Below, one piece after another: positions 54,258 through 63,398 of a stretch of 64,000 nt of DNA (positions are counted from its first letter, which is position 1; each line of letters begins with the position of its first letter). The position numbers and the translations under genes were made by a program. Source of the DNA: SYFY01 sp043719475 (lineage in GTDB: Bacteria > Pseudomonadota > Gammaproteobacteria > Pseudomonadales > Azotimanducaceae). Below the pieces are notes generated by a model. That model did not search any database, was not told where the DNA came from, and worked only from the letters and a program-made list of their open reading frames with translations. The stretch lies in assembly GCA_043719475.1 (NCBI GenBank), contig JAYSTS010000238.1:1-64000 (forward strand). Direction: 5' to 3'.

Positions 54258-54488
54258 ATGGAACTTGAAATTCTGAAGTTTGTCGCCGGCGGCCTGTTTC
54301 TGGGCCTGGGCGCAATCGGTGCTGCAGTGGGCGTAGGCGTCCTTGGCGGCAAGTATCTGGAAGGTGTTGCACGACAGCCTGAACTCATGCCGATGTTGCG
54401 TACCCAGCTTTTTATCGTTCTGGGCCTGGTCGACGCCGTACCGATGATTTCGGTGGGTATCGGTCTCTATGTCGTCTTCGCAGTCTGA
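54258..54488 (+). CDS. atpE: ATP synthase F0 subunit c
   Basis: 76 residues forming two helices. The loop RQPE is present, and the proton-carrying residue is D59 in LGLVDAVPMIS. There is no glutamine/serine sodium signature, so it is an H+ ring. It is preceded by aagggagtcatc, a strong ribosome binding site that fits its high copy number. Confidence 0.97.
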   Translation: MELEILKFVAGGLFLGLGAIGAAVGVGVLGGKYLEGVARQPELMPMLRTQLFIVLGLVDAVPMISVGIGLYVVFAV

Positions 54489-54533
54489 CATTCCCGGTTA
54501 TCGACCAGCCGTTCAACAGCTAGAGAACGAGTC

Positions 54534-55004
54534 ATGAATCTAACCGCCACACTGATCATCCAGAGCGTACTCTTCCTGGTCTTCGTGTCGCTCTGCGTGA
54601 AATACCTCTGGCCGCCGCTGATCGCAGCGATGCGGGCTCGTCAAGAAGCCATCGCCAACGGTCTTGCCGCTGCAGAAGAAGCAGACAAGCGTCTCGCTCA
54701 GGCGAGAAGTGGAGCGGAGGCTGAACTCACCAAGGCCAAGGAAGAAGCAGCCGCAATCGTTGAGCAAGCACGACAGCGCGCCGTTCAGCTGGTTGAGGCA
54801 GCCAAGAACGAAGCTCGTGAAGAGGGCGAGCGGTTGAAAGAGGCCGCGCGCGGCGAAATCCAGCAGGAGATCAATCGCGCACGAGAAGCGCTCCGTGGCC
54901 AGATTGCCACGCTTGCAGTGCGTGGTGCCGAGAAGGTGCTTGGCGAAACGGTTGATGCCGGGAAGCATTCTCAAATGCTGAACCAGCTCGCAGCCGAACT
55001 CTAA
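54534..55004 (+). CDS. atpF: ATP synthase F0 subunit b
   Basis: 156 residues. One membrane helix at the N-terminus (about 5-25) is followed by a long charged helix that forms the peripheral stalk dimer. Length is as in E. coli. The segment MRARQEAIANGLAAAEEADK is typical. Confidence 0.96.
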   Translation: MNLTATLIIQSVLFLVFVSLCVKYLWPPLIAAMRARQEAIANGLAAAEEADKRLAQARSGAEAELTKAKEEAAAIVEQARQRAVQLVEAAKNEAREEGERLKEAARGEIQQEINRAREALRGQIATLAVRGAEKVLGETVDAGKHSQMLNQLAAEL

Positions 55005-55017
55005 GCGCAGACACAGC

Positions 55018-55557
55018 ATGGCAGAGCTCACCACCGTCAGTCGTCCATACGCCAACGCGATCTTCAACCTGGCCAAGAAAGAGCGTCAGCTCCCCGCATG
55101 GTCGAAAATGCTGGGAGTCCTGTCCGTGACAGCGGCAGATGATCGGGTTAAACGATTACTCGAGTCTCCCCAGATCACCAACCTCTTGAAGGCGCAGCGT
55201 CTGATCGAGGTCTGCTCGGATGAGCTGGATGATCGCGGTCGACGGTTCCTTCGGGTACTGGCCGAAAATGATCGCCTGGATCTGATTGCAGCCATTACCG
55301 AACAATTTGAACAACTGAAAGCACAGGAAGAGCGGATACTCGAAGTAGAAGTCATTTCTGCGTTTGCCGTTTCCGAGAGCGAAGAGCTCAATCTCAAACA
55401 AGCGCTTGAACGCAAATTCGAAAAGGAAGTGATACTCGCAAGCCGTGTTGATTCAGCCCTGATTGGCGGGGCGATCATTCGGGCCGGTGATACGGTCATC
55501 GATGGCTCCGTGCGCGGCAAGCTCGACAAGCTCGCGGAATCACTCCTGCGAACCTGA
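55018..55557 (+). CDS. atpH: ATP synthase F1 subunit delta
   Basis: 179 residues. VSRPYANAIFNLAKK at the N-terminus and the C-terminal IGGAIIRAGDTVIDGSVRGKL region are characteristic. It links F1 to the b-subunit stalk. It lies between atpF and atpA in the canonical order. Confidence 0.96.
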   Translation: MAELTTVSRPYANAIFNLAKKERQLPAWSKMLGVLSVTAADDRVKRLLESPQITNLLKAQRLIEVCSDELDDRGRRFLRVLAENDRLDLIAAITEQFEQLKAQEERILEVEVISAFAVSESEELNLKQALERKFEKEVILASRVDSALIGGAIIRAGDTVIDGSVRGKLDKLAESLLRT

Positions 55558-55615
55558 GTGGTCCGTACAACAAGTTCCAGTCATTAGCGAATAGAACAAA
55601 GATCAGGACAAAAGA

Positions 55616-57160
55616 ATGCAGCAACTCAATCCCTCCGAAATCAGCGACATCATCCGCGGCCGAATCGAGCGTCTTGATCTCGCGGCAGAAGCGCAGAATG
55701 AAGGAACAATCGTCAGCGTATCCGACGGTATCGTCCGCATTCACGGGCTTGCTGATGCGCAGTACGGTGAAATGATCGAGTTCCCCGGCGGCATCTATGG
55801 CATGGCGCTCAACCTGGAGCGCGATAGCGTAGGTGTCGTAGTTCTGGGCGATTACAAAAGTTTGACCGAAGGCGTAACCGCGCGATGCACCGGTCGGATA
55901 CTCGAAGTCCCGATTGGACGTGAGCTGCTCGGTCGGGTGGTCGATTCGCTGGGCAATCCGATCGATGGCAAGGGTCCGATCAATGCCACGCTGACTGCAC
56001 CGATTGAAAAAGTTGCGCCCGGTGTTATTGCTCGTGAGAGCGTGAAGCAGCCCGTGCAGACCGGTCTCAAGTGTATCGATGCGATGGTTCCTGTAGGGCG
56101 AGGCCAACGAGAACTGATCATCGGCGACCGACAGATCGGCAAGACCGCGATTGCGATCGACACGATCATCAATCAGAAAAGCAGCGGCATCAAATGTGTT
56201 TATGTTGCCATCGGCCAGAAGATGTCGACCGTCGCCAACATCGTTCGCACGCTCGAACAGCACGGTGCGATGGAATACACCATCGTTGTGGCTGCATCCG
56301 CCTCGGATCCTGCGCCGATGCAGTTCATCGCGCCGTATTCCGGCTGCTCCATGGGTGAGTTCTTCCGCGATCGCGGTGAGGATTGCCTGATTATTTATGA
56401 TGACCTGACCAAGCAGGCGTGGGCCTATCGTCAGATTTCCCTCTTGTTGCGCCGACCACCAGGCCGCGAAGCGTATCCGGGCGACGTTTTTTATCTGCAC
56501 TCCCGGCTCCTTGAGCGGGCAGCGCGAGTGAACGCAGAGTATGTCGAGCGTTTTACCAACGGCGAAGTAAAGGGCAAGACAGGCTCGCTCACTGCACTGC
56601 CGATCATTGAGACCCAAGCCGGTGACGTGTCAGCGTTTGTTCCGACCAACGTGATCTCGATTACCGACGGCCAGATTTTCCTCGAAGCACGAAACTTCAA
56701 TGCGGGACAGCGCCCCGCCATGAGCCCGGGAACTTCAGTATCTCGAGTCGGCGGCGATGCGCAGGTTTCCTTCATCAAGAAGATCGCCGGCGGGATCAAG
56801 CTTGCGCTGGCGCAGTATCGTGAGCTGGCGGCGTTCTCCCAGTTCGCCTCAGATCTTGATGAGGCTACCCGCAAACAGCTCGAACATGGTCAGCGTGTTA
56901 CGGAGTTGATGAAGCAGAAACAGTACGCGCCGATGAGCGTCGCTGAGATGGGTGTTTCGTTGTTTGCTGCGAACGACGGTTTTCTTCAGGACGTGGCCGT
57001 CAACAAAGTCCTGGACTTCGAGCGGGCTTTACTTGACTACATGAACTCCCAGCAAGCCGCGTTCATGAAGAAGGTCAATGACACCGGCGCCTACAATGAC
57101 GAAATCGTCAACACGATGCGTGCGGCGATCAAGCAGTTCAAGGCAACCCAGGCTTACTGA
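55616..57160 (+). CDS. atpA: ATP synthase F1 subunit alpha
   Basis: 514 residues. The nucleotide-binding P-loop reads GDRQIGKTAIAID where most species have GDRQTGKTA, a mild change. YDDLTKQAWAYRQISLLLRRPPGREAYPGD (central part) and the arginine-finger region SRVGGDAQ are intact. It is a non-catalytic nucleotide-binding subunit of F1. Confidence 0.98.
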   Translation: MQQLNPSEISDIIRGRIERLDLAAEAQNEGTIVSVSDGIVRIHGLADAQYGEMIEFPGGIYGMALNLERDSVGVVVLGDYKSLTEGVTARCTGRILEVPIGRELLGRVVDSLGNPIDGKGPINATLTAPIEKVAPGVIARESVKQPVQTGLKCIDAMVPVGRGQRELIIGDRQIGKTAIAIDTIINQKSSGIKCVYVAIGQKMSTVANIVRTLEQHGAMEYTIVVAASASDPAPMQFIAPYSGCSMGEFFRDRGEDCLIIYDDLTKQAWAYRQISLLLRRPPGREAYPGDVFYLHSRLLERAARVNAEYVERFTNGEVKGKTGSLTALPIIETQAGDVSAFVPTNVISITDGQIFLEARNFNAGQRPAMSPGTSVSRVGGDAQVSFIKKIAGGIKLALAQYRELAAFSQFASDLDEATRKQLEHGQRVTELMKQKQYAPMSVAEMGVSLFAANDGFLQDVAVNKVLDFERALLDYMNSQQAAFMKKVNDTGAYNDEIVNTMRAAIKQFKATQAY

Positions 57161-57193
57161 CAAGAAAACGAGCGAGAGCGCAGAGGCCCTAGC

Positions 57194-58054
57194 ATGGCAG
57201 TAGGTAAAGAAATACGGACCAAGATCAAGAGCGTTCAGAACACGCAGAAGATCACCAGCGCCATGCAGATGGTTGCGGCATCGAAGATGCGAAGAACACA
57301 GGATCGGATGAAGCACGGCAGCCCTTATGCAACGCGGATTCGCGCGATGATCGGGCACTTGGCCAATGCCAATCCGGAATACAAACACATCTACATGCAA
57401 TCCCGGGACGTGAAGCGCATCGGCTATGTTGTGATCTCCAGCGACAAAGGACTGTGTGGTGGATTGAACGTCAACCTGTTCCGCGCACTGGTACGCGACA
57501 TGGGTGAATGGCGTGGTAAGAACATTCAGAGCGATATGGGGCTGGTGGGTAACAAGGCCGCAGGTTTTTTCCGATCAATGGGCGGAAGTGTCAAAGCGGT
57601 GATGGCACCGGTGGGCGAGAGCCCGGCGATTGCTGATCTGATCGGCGGGATCAAGGTGATGCTCGAACTGTACGAGCGCGGAGAGATTGATAGGTTGTAC
57701 GTCGCCAGCAATGAGTTCGTGAACACCATGACTCAGAAGCCGGTGATCAGGCAGTTGTTGCCTCTGGAGCCAGAGGCTAACGATGCGTACCACCATCGAT
57801 GGGACTACCTTTACGAGCCCGACGCTCGGCAGTTGATTGAGGGGCTAGTCACACGATTTGTCGAGTCACAGGTGTACCAGGCGGTGGTCGAAAACGCGGC
57901 CTGCGAGCAGGCGGCCAAGATGATTGCGATGAAAAACGCCACGGAGAATGCAGGCAAGGTCATCGAAGAGCTGACGCTGATTTACAACAACGCGCGTCAG
58001 GCAGCGATTACCCAGGAAATTGCAGAAATTGTCGGTGGTGCAGCGGCCGTTTAA
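57194..58054 (+). CDS. atpG: ATP synthase F1 subunit gamma
   Basis: 286 residues. The N-terminal helix IRTKIKSVQNTQKITSAMQM and the C-terminal helix YNNARQAAITQEIAEIVGGA are the rotor coiled coil; SSDKGLCGGLN lies in the central domain. Same length as E. coli. Confidence 0.97.
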   Translation: MAVGKEIRTKIKSVQNTQKITSAMQMVAASKMRRTQDRMKHGSPYATRIRAMIGHLANANPEYKHIYMQSRDVKRIGYVVISSDKGLCGGLNVNLFRALVRDMGEWRGKNIQSDMGLVGNKAAGFFRSMGGSVKAVMAPVGESPAIADLIGGIKVMLELYERGEIDRLYVASNEFVNTMTQKPVIRQLLPLEPEANDAYHHRWDYLYEPDARQLIEGLVTRFVESQVYQAVVENAACEQAAKMIAMKNATENAGKVIEELTLIYNNARQAAITQEIAEIVGGAAAV

Positions 58055-58115
58055 AGCCTGCGCCCCCCAAACCAAATAAGCCCAATAGCCGACTTAACGT
58101 AACAAGAGGTTGAGC

Positions 58116-59498
58116 ATGAGCAGCGGTCGAATCGTACAAATCATCGGCGCAGTCGTGGACGTGGAGTTTGAACGGGTCAACGTGCCCAAGGTCTATGACG
58201 CTTTGATCGTCAGCGCCACGGGCCTCACCCTTGAAGTCCAGCAGCAACTTGGTGACGGAATTGTTCGTGCGATCGCCATGGGGCCGTCGGACGGCTTGTC
58301 ACGCGGACTGGAAGTCAACAACACCGGCGCGCCAATCACGATCCCGGTCGGCGAAGAGACGCTCGGCCGAATTCTGGATGTGCTGGGACATCCGATCGAC
58401 GAAAAAGGGCCGGTCAACGCAAGATCGCATGCCCCTATCCACCGCGCACCCCCATCCTACGAGGATCAGCGCGGCGGTAACGAACTGCTGGAAACTGGCG
58501 TCAAAGTGATTGACCTGATTTGCCCGTTTGCCAAGGGCGGCAAGGTTGGATTGTTCGGTGGTGCGGGTGTCGGCAAGACCGTAACGATGCTCGAGCTGAT
58601 CCGAAACATCGCAACTGAGCACGCAGGATTATCAGTATTCGCTGGGGTAGGCGAGCGAACCCGTGAAGGCAACGACTTTTACCACGAAATGGCAGAAGCA
58701 GGCGTTCTAGACAAGATCTCCCTGGTGTTTGGTCAGATGAATGAGCCTCCGGGTAACCGGCTCCGTGTTGCGCTTACCGGGCTGACGCTGGCTGAAAAAT
58801 TCCGCGACGACGGCAAAGACGTCTTGCTGTTCGTGGACAACATCTATCGTTACACGCTGGCAGGGACCGAGGTTTCTGCACTTCTGGGACGTATGCCGTC
58901 TGCGGTGGGATACCAACCCAACCTTGCAGAAGAGATGGGTGTGTTGCAGGAGCGGATTACCACCACCAAGACCGGCTCCATCACTTCAGTTCAAGCGGTC
59001 TACGTTCCCGCTGACGACTTGACGGACCCGTCACCGGCGACGACTTTCGCTCACCTCGATTCGACGGTGACTTTGTCCCGTGCAATCACTGACCTTGGCA
59101 TCTACCCAGCGGTGGATCCTTTGGACTCATCTTCGCGTCAGCTGGACCCGTTGGTGGTCGGTCAGGAGCACTACGATGTAGCCCGTCGGGTGCAACAAGT
59201 GCTGCAGCGCTACCAGGAACTACGAGACATCATTGCGATTCTCGGCATGGACGAATTGACCGAAGATGACAAGCGCCTCGTTTACAGGGCTCGCAAGGTT
59301 CAGAAATTCTTCTCGCAACCCATGTTCGTGGCGGCGCAATTCACGGGCCAGGAGGGTAAGTTCGTATCTCGGGAGGATTCGGTGCGAAGCTTCAAGGCCA
59401 TCCTCGATGGCGAGTACGACCATCTTCCAGAAGATGCGTTCTACATGGTCGGGGCGATTGAGGATGCGGTCGAAAAAGCCAAGCGACTTCAGTCCTGA
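58116..59498 (+). CDS. atpD: ATP synthase F1 subunit beta
   Basis: 460 residues from ATG 58116, with AAGAGG about 6 bases upstream; an in-frame TTG at 58110 is unlikely. The catalytic P-loop GGAGVGKTVTMLELI, the catalytic Glu in GERTREGNDFY, and Walker B LLFVDNIYRYT are intact. It is the catalytic subunit of F1. Confidence 0.98.
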   Translation: MSSGRIVQIIGAVVDVEFERVNVPKVYDALIVSATGLTLEVQQQLGDGIVRAIAMGPSDGLSRGLEVNNTGAPITIPVGEETLGRILDVLGHPIDEKGPVNARSHAPIHRAPPSYEDQRGGNELLETGVKVIDLICPFAKGGKVGLFGGAGVGKTVTMLELIRNIATEHAGLSVFAGVGERTREGNDFYHEMAEAGVLDKISLVFGQMNEPPGNRLRVALTGLTLAEKFRDDGKDVLLFVDNIYRYTLAGTEVSALLGRMPSAVGYQPNLAEEMGVLQERITTTKTGSITSVQAVYVPADDLTDPSPATTFAHLDSTVTLSRAITDLGIYPAVDPLDSSSRQLDPLVVGQEHYDVARRVQQVLQRYQELRDIIAILGMDELTEDDKRLVYRARKVQKFFSQPMFVAAQFTGQEGKFVSREDSVRSFKAILDGEYDHLPEDAFYMVGAIEDAVEKAKRLQS

Positions 59499-59500
59499 TC

Positions 59501-59920
59501 ATGAGCAGCATTCACTGCGACATCGTCAGTGCTGAAAAGGCCATTTTCTCCGGCGAGGTCACTATGATCTCGCTGCGCGGAACTATCGGTGAGCTGGGTA
59601 TCCATCCCGGTCACGCCCCACTGCTGACTGGAATCAACCCAGGCGCTGTTCAACTCACCCTGCCAAACGGCGAGAAAGAAATTTTTTATGCGTCTGGGGG
59701 ATTTTTAGAGATTCAACCCGGCATAGTCACGATTCTGGCCGATACTGCGGAGCGTGCGGAGGATCTCGACGAAGCTTCTGCGGAGCAAGCTCGCCAGGCC
59801 GCCGAGCGGGCCATGAAGGAGAATGCTGCGGACTTTGATTTTTCCCTTGCCGCAGCTCAACTGGCTGAGGCTCATGCGCAATTGAGAACACTGGACGAGT
59901 TGCGCCGACGCCGACATTGA
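59501..59920 (+). CDS. atpC: ATP synthase F1 subunit epsilon
   Basis: 139 residues. The N-terminal beta sandwich contains GELGIHPGHAPLLTGINPG and the C-terminal two helices follow (about 88-138). It inhibits ATP hydrolysis and is part of the rotor. It is the last gene of the operon, two bases after atpD. Confidence 0.96.
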   Translation: MSSIHCDIVSAEKAIFSGEVTMISLRGTIGELGIHPGHAPLLTGINPGAVQLTLPNGEKEIFYASGGFLEIQPGIVTILADTAERAEDLDEASAEQARQAAERAMKENAADFDFSLAAAQLAEAHAQLRTLDELRRRRH

Positions 59921-60013
59921 CCCTCGGGCTGTTTCGAACGGACTCGGGCTGACCGGGCCAACCTGGCCCAACCTGAGATGAAAGGCTGCACGAGGCTGTG
60001 GCCCGGTAGAAAA

Positions 60014-60033
60014 GAGGTGACGGTCGTCACCTC
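60014..60033. promoter_or_regulatory. 8-bp inverted repeat upstream of the glmU -10 element
   Basis: gaggtgac (60014-60021) and gtcacctc (60026-60033) enclose ggtc. No T-run follows on either strand, which argues against a simple terminator. A perfect TATAAT lies at 60052-60057 without a recognisable -35, and the repeat centre is about 40 bases before the expected start, so an activator site is possible. Confidence 0.5.
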
Positions 60034-60051
60034 CATTTCCCCCCGACTGCC

Positions 60052-60057
60052 TATAAT
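60052..60057 (+). promoter_or_regulatory. -10 element of a putative glmU-glmS promoter
   Basis: A perfect TATAAT 31 bases before the glmU ATG. The region 16-18 bases upstream has no match to TTGACA, so the promoter is either weak or needs an activator. Confidence 0.5.
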
Positions 60058-60087
60058 CCCCGGTTGTTACGGCATGGATATCCGTTA

Positions 60088-61455
60088 ATGAACCTCGAAG
60101 TCGTCATTCTCGCTGCGGGGCAAGGCACCCGCATGCGATCCAGTCTTCCGAAAGTCCTTCACCCGATTGCTGGCAAGCCCATGTTGGCTCACGTGACAGA
60201 TGCGGCTCGCACGCTGTCGCCGAAGGCGATTCACGTGGTCGTTCGACCAGGATCGGAGGCCATCGAGAAGGCTTTGGGAGAAGGGCTAAATTGGGTTTTG
60301 CAGACCGAGCAGCTAGGTACTGCGCATGCCGTTGCACAGGCAATGTCCGCGATTGCAGAAGATTCGACGGTGCTGGTGTTGTTTGGTGATGTACCGTTGG
60401 TGAGTACCCCGACGATTGCCCGTTGTACCGAACACGCGTCGAGCGGTGCGCTGTCTCTGGTTACGGCCAACCTGTCAGATCCTGCGGAGCTTGGTCGAAT
60501 TGTCCGGGAAGACGGTCGAATCACACGAATCGTCGAATACAAGGACGCGTCGCCCCAGATCCGAGCACTTCGGGAAATAAACTCAGGAATTCTGGCAGCC
60601 CCGCGATCATTGCTCGAGAAGTTCTTCGCGACCATGAGTAATGACAACGCTCAAGGTGAATTTTATCTTACCGATGTTGTGGCACATGCAATCGCTAACG
60701 GTCGAGCGGTTGAAGGCGTGTTTGCAACGTCAGAAATGGAAGTCACTGGCGTTAACAACCGGGTACAGCTTGCACAAGTCGAGCGTGCCTATCAGATGAT
60801 TCAGGCCAATCGGTTGATGCTCTCCGGCGTCACGATCGCCGATCCAGCCCGGCTGGATATTCGCGGTGACGTGACCACCGGCACTGACGTGTTCATTGAC
60901 ATCAATGTAGTGCTCTCCGGAACAGTCGAACTGGGAGACCATGTTCACGTCGGACCGGGCGCAGTGATCAGCAACAGCAGGCTCGGTGCAGGAGTCAGGG
61001 TCGAGGCAAATACCGTCATCGATGGCGCAGTTATCGGTGCACGCTGTGTGCTGGGACCGTTTGCACGACTGCGGCCTGGGACCGAACTTGGCGAGGGCGT
61101 TCGTATCGGCAATTTCGTTGAAACCAAGAAGACGAGGATGGGATCAGGCTCAAAGGCAAATCATCTCGCCTATCTGGGAGATGCCGAGATCGGCAGCGAA
61201 AGTAATATCGGTGCTGGCACAATCACCTGTAATTACGATGGCTCACCAGTCAAGAAGCGCACGGAGATTGGCGACCGGGTATTCGTTGGCTCCAATTCAA
61301 CATTGGTCGCACCCATTCAAATCGCTGACGACGCCTTTGTAGCTGCTGGTTCAGCAGTGACCAGCAGGATCGAAGCGGGAGACCTCGCTGTGGCCAGAGC
61401 GAAACAACGCAACATCAAAGGATGGACGCCGCCGTATCGGCGTCACGGGAAGTAG
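60088..61455 (+). CDS. glmU: Bifunctional UDP-N-acetylglucosamine pyrophosphorylase / glucosamine-1-phosphate N-acetyltransferase
   Basis: 455 residues from ATG 60088. The N-terminal uridylyltransferase has LAAGQGTRMRSSLPKVLHPI. The C-terminal left-handed beta helix shows repeated hexapeptides (about 255-440) and GAGTITCNYDG with the acetyltransferase site. It makes UDP-GlcNAc for peptidoglycan and LPS. It is followed 16 bases later by glmS, so one operon covers three steps of the pathway. Confidence 0.97.
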   Translation: MNLEVVILAAGQGTRMRSSLPKVLHPIAGKPMLAHVTDAARTLSPKAIHVVVRPGSEAIEKALGEGLNWVLQTEQLGTAHAVAQAMSAIAEDSTVLVLFGDVPLVSTPTIARCTEHASSGALSLVTANLSDPAELGRIVREDGRITRIVEYKDASPQIRALREINSGILAAPRSLLEKFFATMSNDNAQGEFYLTDVVAHAIANGRAVEGVFATSEMEVTGVNNRVQLAQVERAYQMIQANRLMLSGVTIADPARLDIRGDVTTGTDVFIDINVVLSGTVELGDHVHVGPGAVISNSRLGAGVRVEANTVIDGAVIGARCVLGPFARLRPGTELGEGVRIGNFVETKKTRMGSGSKANHLAYLGDAEIGSESNIGAGTITCNYDGSPVKKRTEIGDRVFVGSNSTLVAPIQIADDAFVAAGSAVTSRIEAGDLAVARAKQRNIKGWTPPYRRHGK

Positions 61456-61471
61456 TTCAAGAGGATCGAAC

Positions 61472-63307
61472 ATGTGTGGAATCGTCGGGGCGGTTGCTGA
61501 TCGAAATGTCGCCATGATCCTCTTGGAGGGTCTGCAGCGTCTTGAATATCGGGGCTACGACTCGGCAGGAATGGCCGTCATCCCGATCGGCAATACGTCG
61601 ATCGATCTTCGTCGCAAAGTCGGCAAGGTCAAGGAACTCGCTGAAGATCTTCGGTGCAGCGCCGTTCTCGGGACGATTGGTATCGCCCACACGCGCTGGG
61701 CCACACACGGCAAGCCCAGCGAACGAAATGCTCACCCGCATCTTTCGAATGACCGTATTGCACTCGTACATAACGGGATCATCGAAAACTACGTTGAGCT
61801 CCGAGAACGTCTACAGACCGCTGGGTATACCTTCAAGTCTGAAACGGACACAGAAGTTATCGCACATCTCATTGATTCGCTGATGGATCAGCGGATGACG
61901 CTGATCGACGCGGTGCGTGCTGCAATTCGCGAGCTCGAAGGCGCGTATGGCATTGCGGTGATGTGCCTGAACGATCCTAATCGGTTGATCGCTGTTCGCG
62001 TCGGGAGCCCGTTGGTCGTCGGCGTGGGGATTGGTGAGAACTTCCTGGCTTCCGATGTCCTGGCCCTCAAAGCGGTGACCGACAGGTTCATCTACCTCGA
62101 AGAAGGCGACATGGTCGAGATCACGCGCGAGACGGTGCGGATCTGGGATCGCTCGGAACAACTAGTTCATCGCAAGACGGTCAGGATCGAGCTCAGCCAT
62201 GATGATCTGAGTAAAGGCGTACATCGTCACTACATGGTCAAGGAGATCTACGAGCAGCCAGACGTTCTGCGACGAACGCTGGAGGGCCGAATCGGCAAGC
62301 GCCGAGTGCTCGGTGAAGTTCTCGGCGCGCACGCACAGGAACTTCTCAAATCCATCGATGCGGTCACCTTGGTCGCCTGCGGAACGAGCTTTTATTCAGC
62401 GAGTGTCGCCCGCTATTGGATAGAAGAGTTGGCTGGTATTCCCTGTCATGTTGAGATCGCCAGTGAGTTCAGGTATCGGAAAGTTGCGGTGATTCCCAAC
62501 AGTCTGTTTGTGACGATTTCCCAATCCGGGGAAACGGCCGACACGCTGGCCGCGCTTCGGGTTGCCAAAGCGGTCGGATTCAAGGCAACGCTGACGATCT
62601 GTAACGTTGCTACGAGTTCGCTGGCGCGTGAATCCGATATCGCATTGATGCTCCACGCCGGCACTGAGGTAGGAGTCGCCTCCACCAAGGCGTTTACGGC
62701 GCAGCTTGCAGATCTGATGTTGCTGACGCTGCTGCTGGCGCGGGAACATGGGCTGTCCGCAGAGCGTGAAGCGGAGATTGTCACGCTCCTGCATCAACTG
62801 GGTGGCGTAGTCGAACAAACGCTGAAGCTTGACTCAAAAATTCTGCGCTGGGCGGAAGAGATCATGGACCGCAACCATGCGCTGTATCTGGGTCGGGGGC
62901 CAATGTATCCAGTGGCGCTAGAGGGCGCGCTGAAGCTTAAGGAAATCTCCTACATCCACGCCGAAGGCTATCCCGCAGGAGAGCTGAAACATGGGCCACT
63001 GGCACTCGTTGACGAAGACATGCCGGTGATTGCCGTTGCTCCAGAGGATGAGTTGCTCGAGAAGGTGCAGTCGAATCTTCAGGAAGTTCGCGCGCGCGGC
63101 GGCCAGTTGTACGTGTTCACCGATAGTGAAACCAGCTTCAAGGACGAACCTGGCATCAAGGTGATGAAGGTGCCGACCACCCACCGGTTGCTCGCCCCCA
63201 TCGTCTTCGTGGTCCCACTGCAACTCCTTGCTTATCACGTGGCGGTATTGAAGGGGACTGATGTAGATCAGCCTCGCAACCTCGCGAAGTCGGTCACGGT
63301 CGAGTAG
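61472..63307 (+). CDS. glmS: Glutamine-fructose-6-phosphate aminotransferase (isomerising)
   Basis: 611 residues. MCGIVGAV gives the N-terminal nucleophile Cys after Met removal, and the glutaminase domain has HTRWATHGKPSERNAHPH. Two SIS domains follow (VACGTSFYSASVARYW, SQSGETADTLAALR, VASTKAFTAQ), with the C-terminal DQPRNLAKSVTVE intact. It makes glucosamine-6-phosphate, the entry step for amino sugars. Confidence 0.98.
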   Translation: MCGIVGAVADRNVAMILLEGLQRLEYRGYDSAGMAVIPIGNTSIDLRRKVGKVKELAEDLRCSAVLGTIGIAHTRWATHGKPSERNAHPHLSNDRIALVHNGIIENYVELRERLQTAGYTFKSETDTEVIAHLIDSLMDQRMTLIDAVRAAIRELEGAYGIAVMCLNDPNRLIAVRVGSPLVVGVGIGENFLASDVLALKAVTDRFIYLEEGDMVEITRETVRIWDRSEQLVHRKTVRIELSHDDLSKGVHRHYMVKEIYEQPDVLRRTLEGRIGKRRVLGEVLGAHAQELLKSIDAVTLVACGTSFYSASVARYWIEELAGIPCHVEIASEFRYRKVAVIPNSLFVTISQSGETADTLAALRVAKAVGFKATLTICNVATSSLARESDIALMLHAGTEVGVASTKAFTAQLADLMLLTLLLAREHGLSAEREAEIVTLLHQLGGVVEQTLKLDSKILRWAEEIMDRNHALYLGRGPMYPVALEGALKLKEISYIHAEGYPAGELKHGPLALVDEDMPVIAVAPEDELLEKVQSNLQEVRARGGQLYVFTDSETSFKDEPGIKVMKVPTTHRLLAPIVFVVPLQLLAYHVAVLKGTDVDQPRNLAKSVTVE

Positions 63308-63347
63308 GGACACAAAAGCGCTGGAGTGAGTAAACCACGCGCCTTTC

Positions 63348-63371
63348 CTGCGCCCAGAAAGTCAGGCGCAG
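63348..63371. terminator. Inverted repeat between glmS and uvrD
   Basis: ctgcgcc (63348-63354) and ggcgcag (63365-63371) with a 10-nt loop, 41 bases after the glmS stop. No T-run follows, so intrinsic termination is uncertain. A possible -10 (tacaat, 63376-63381) for uvrD comes directly after it. Confidence 0.4.
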
Positions 63372-63398
63372 CGGGTACAATGCTGTGCCTACAGCACG

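Noticed and set aside
55496..56617. Minus-strand open frame (373 codons) opposite atpA
   Set aside because: Mirror of a highly conserved gene in a complete operon; its start lies within atpA and nothing in it looks like a protein family.
63381..63396. LexA box ahead of uvrD
   Set aside because: The half-sites have CTG-N6-CAG spacing, not the CTG-N10-CAG needed in gammaproteobacteria.
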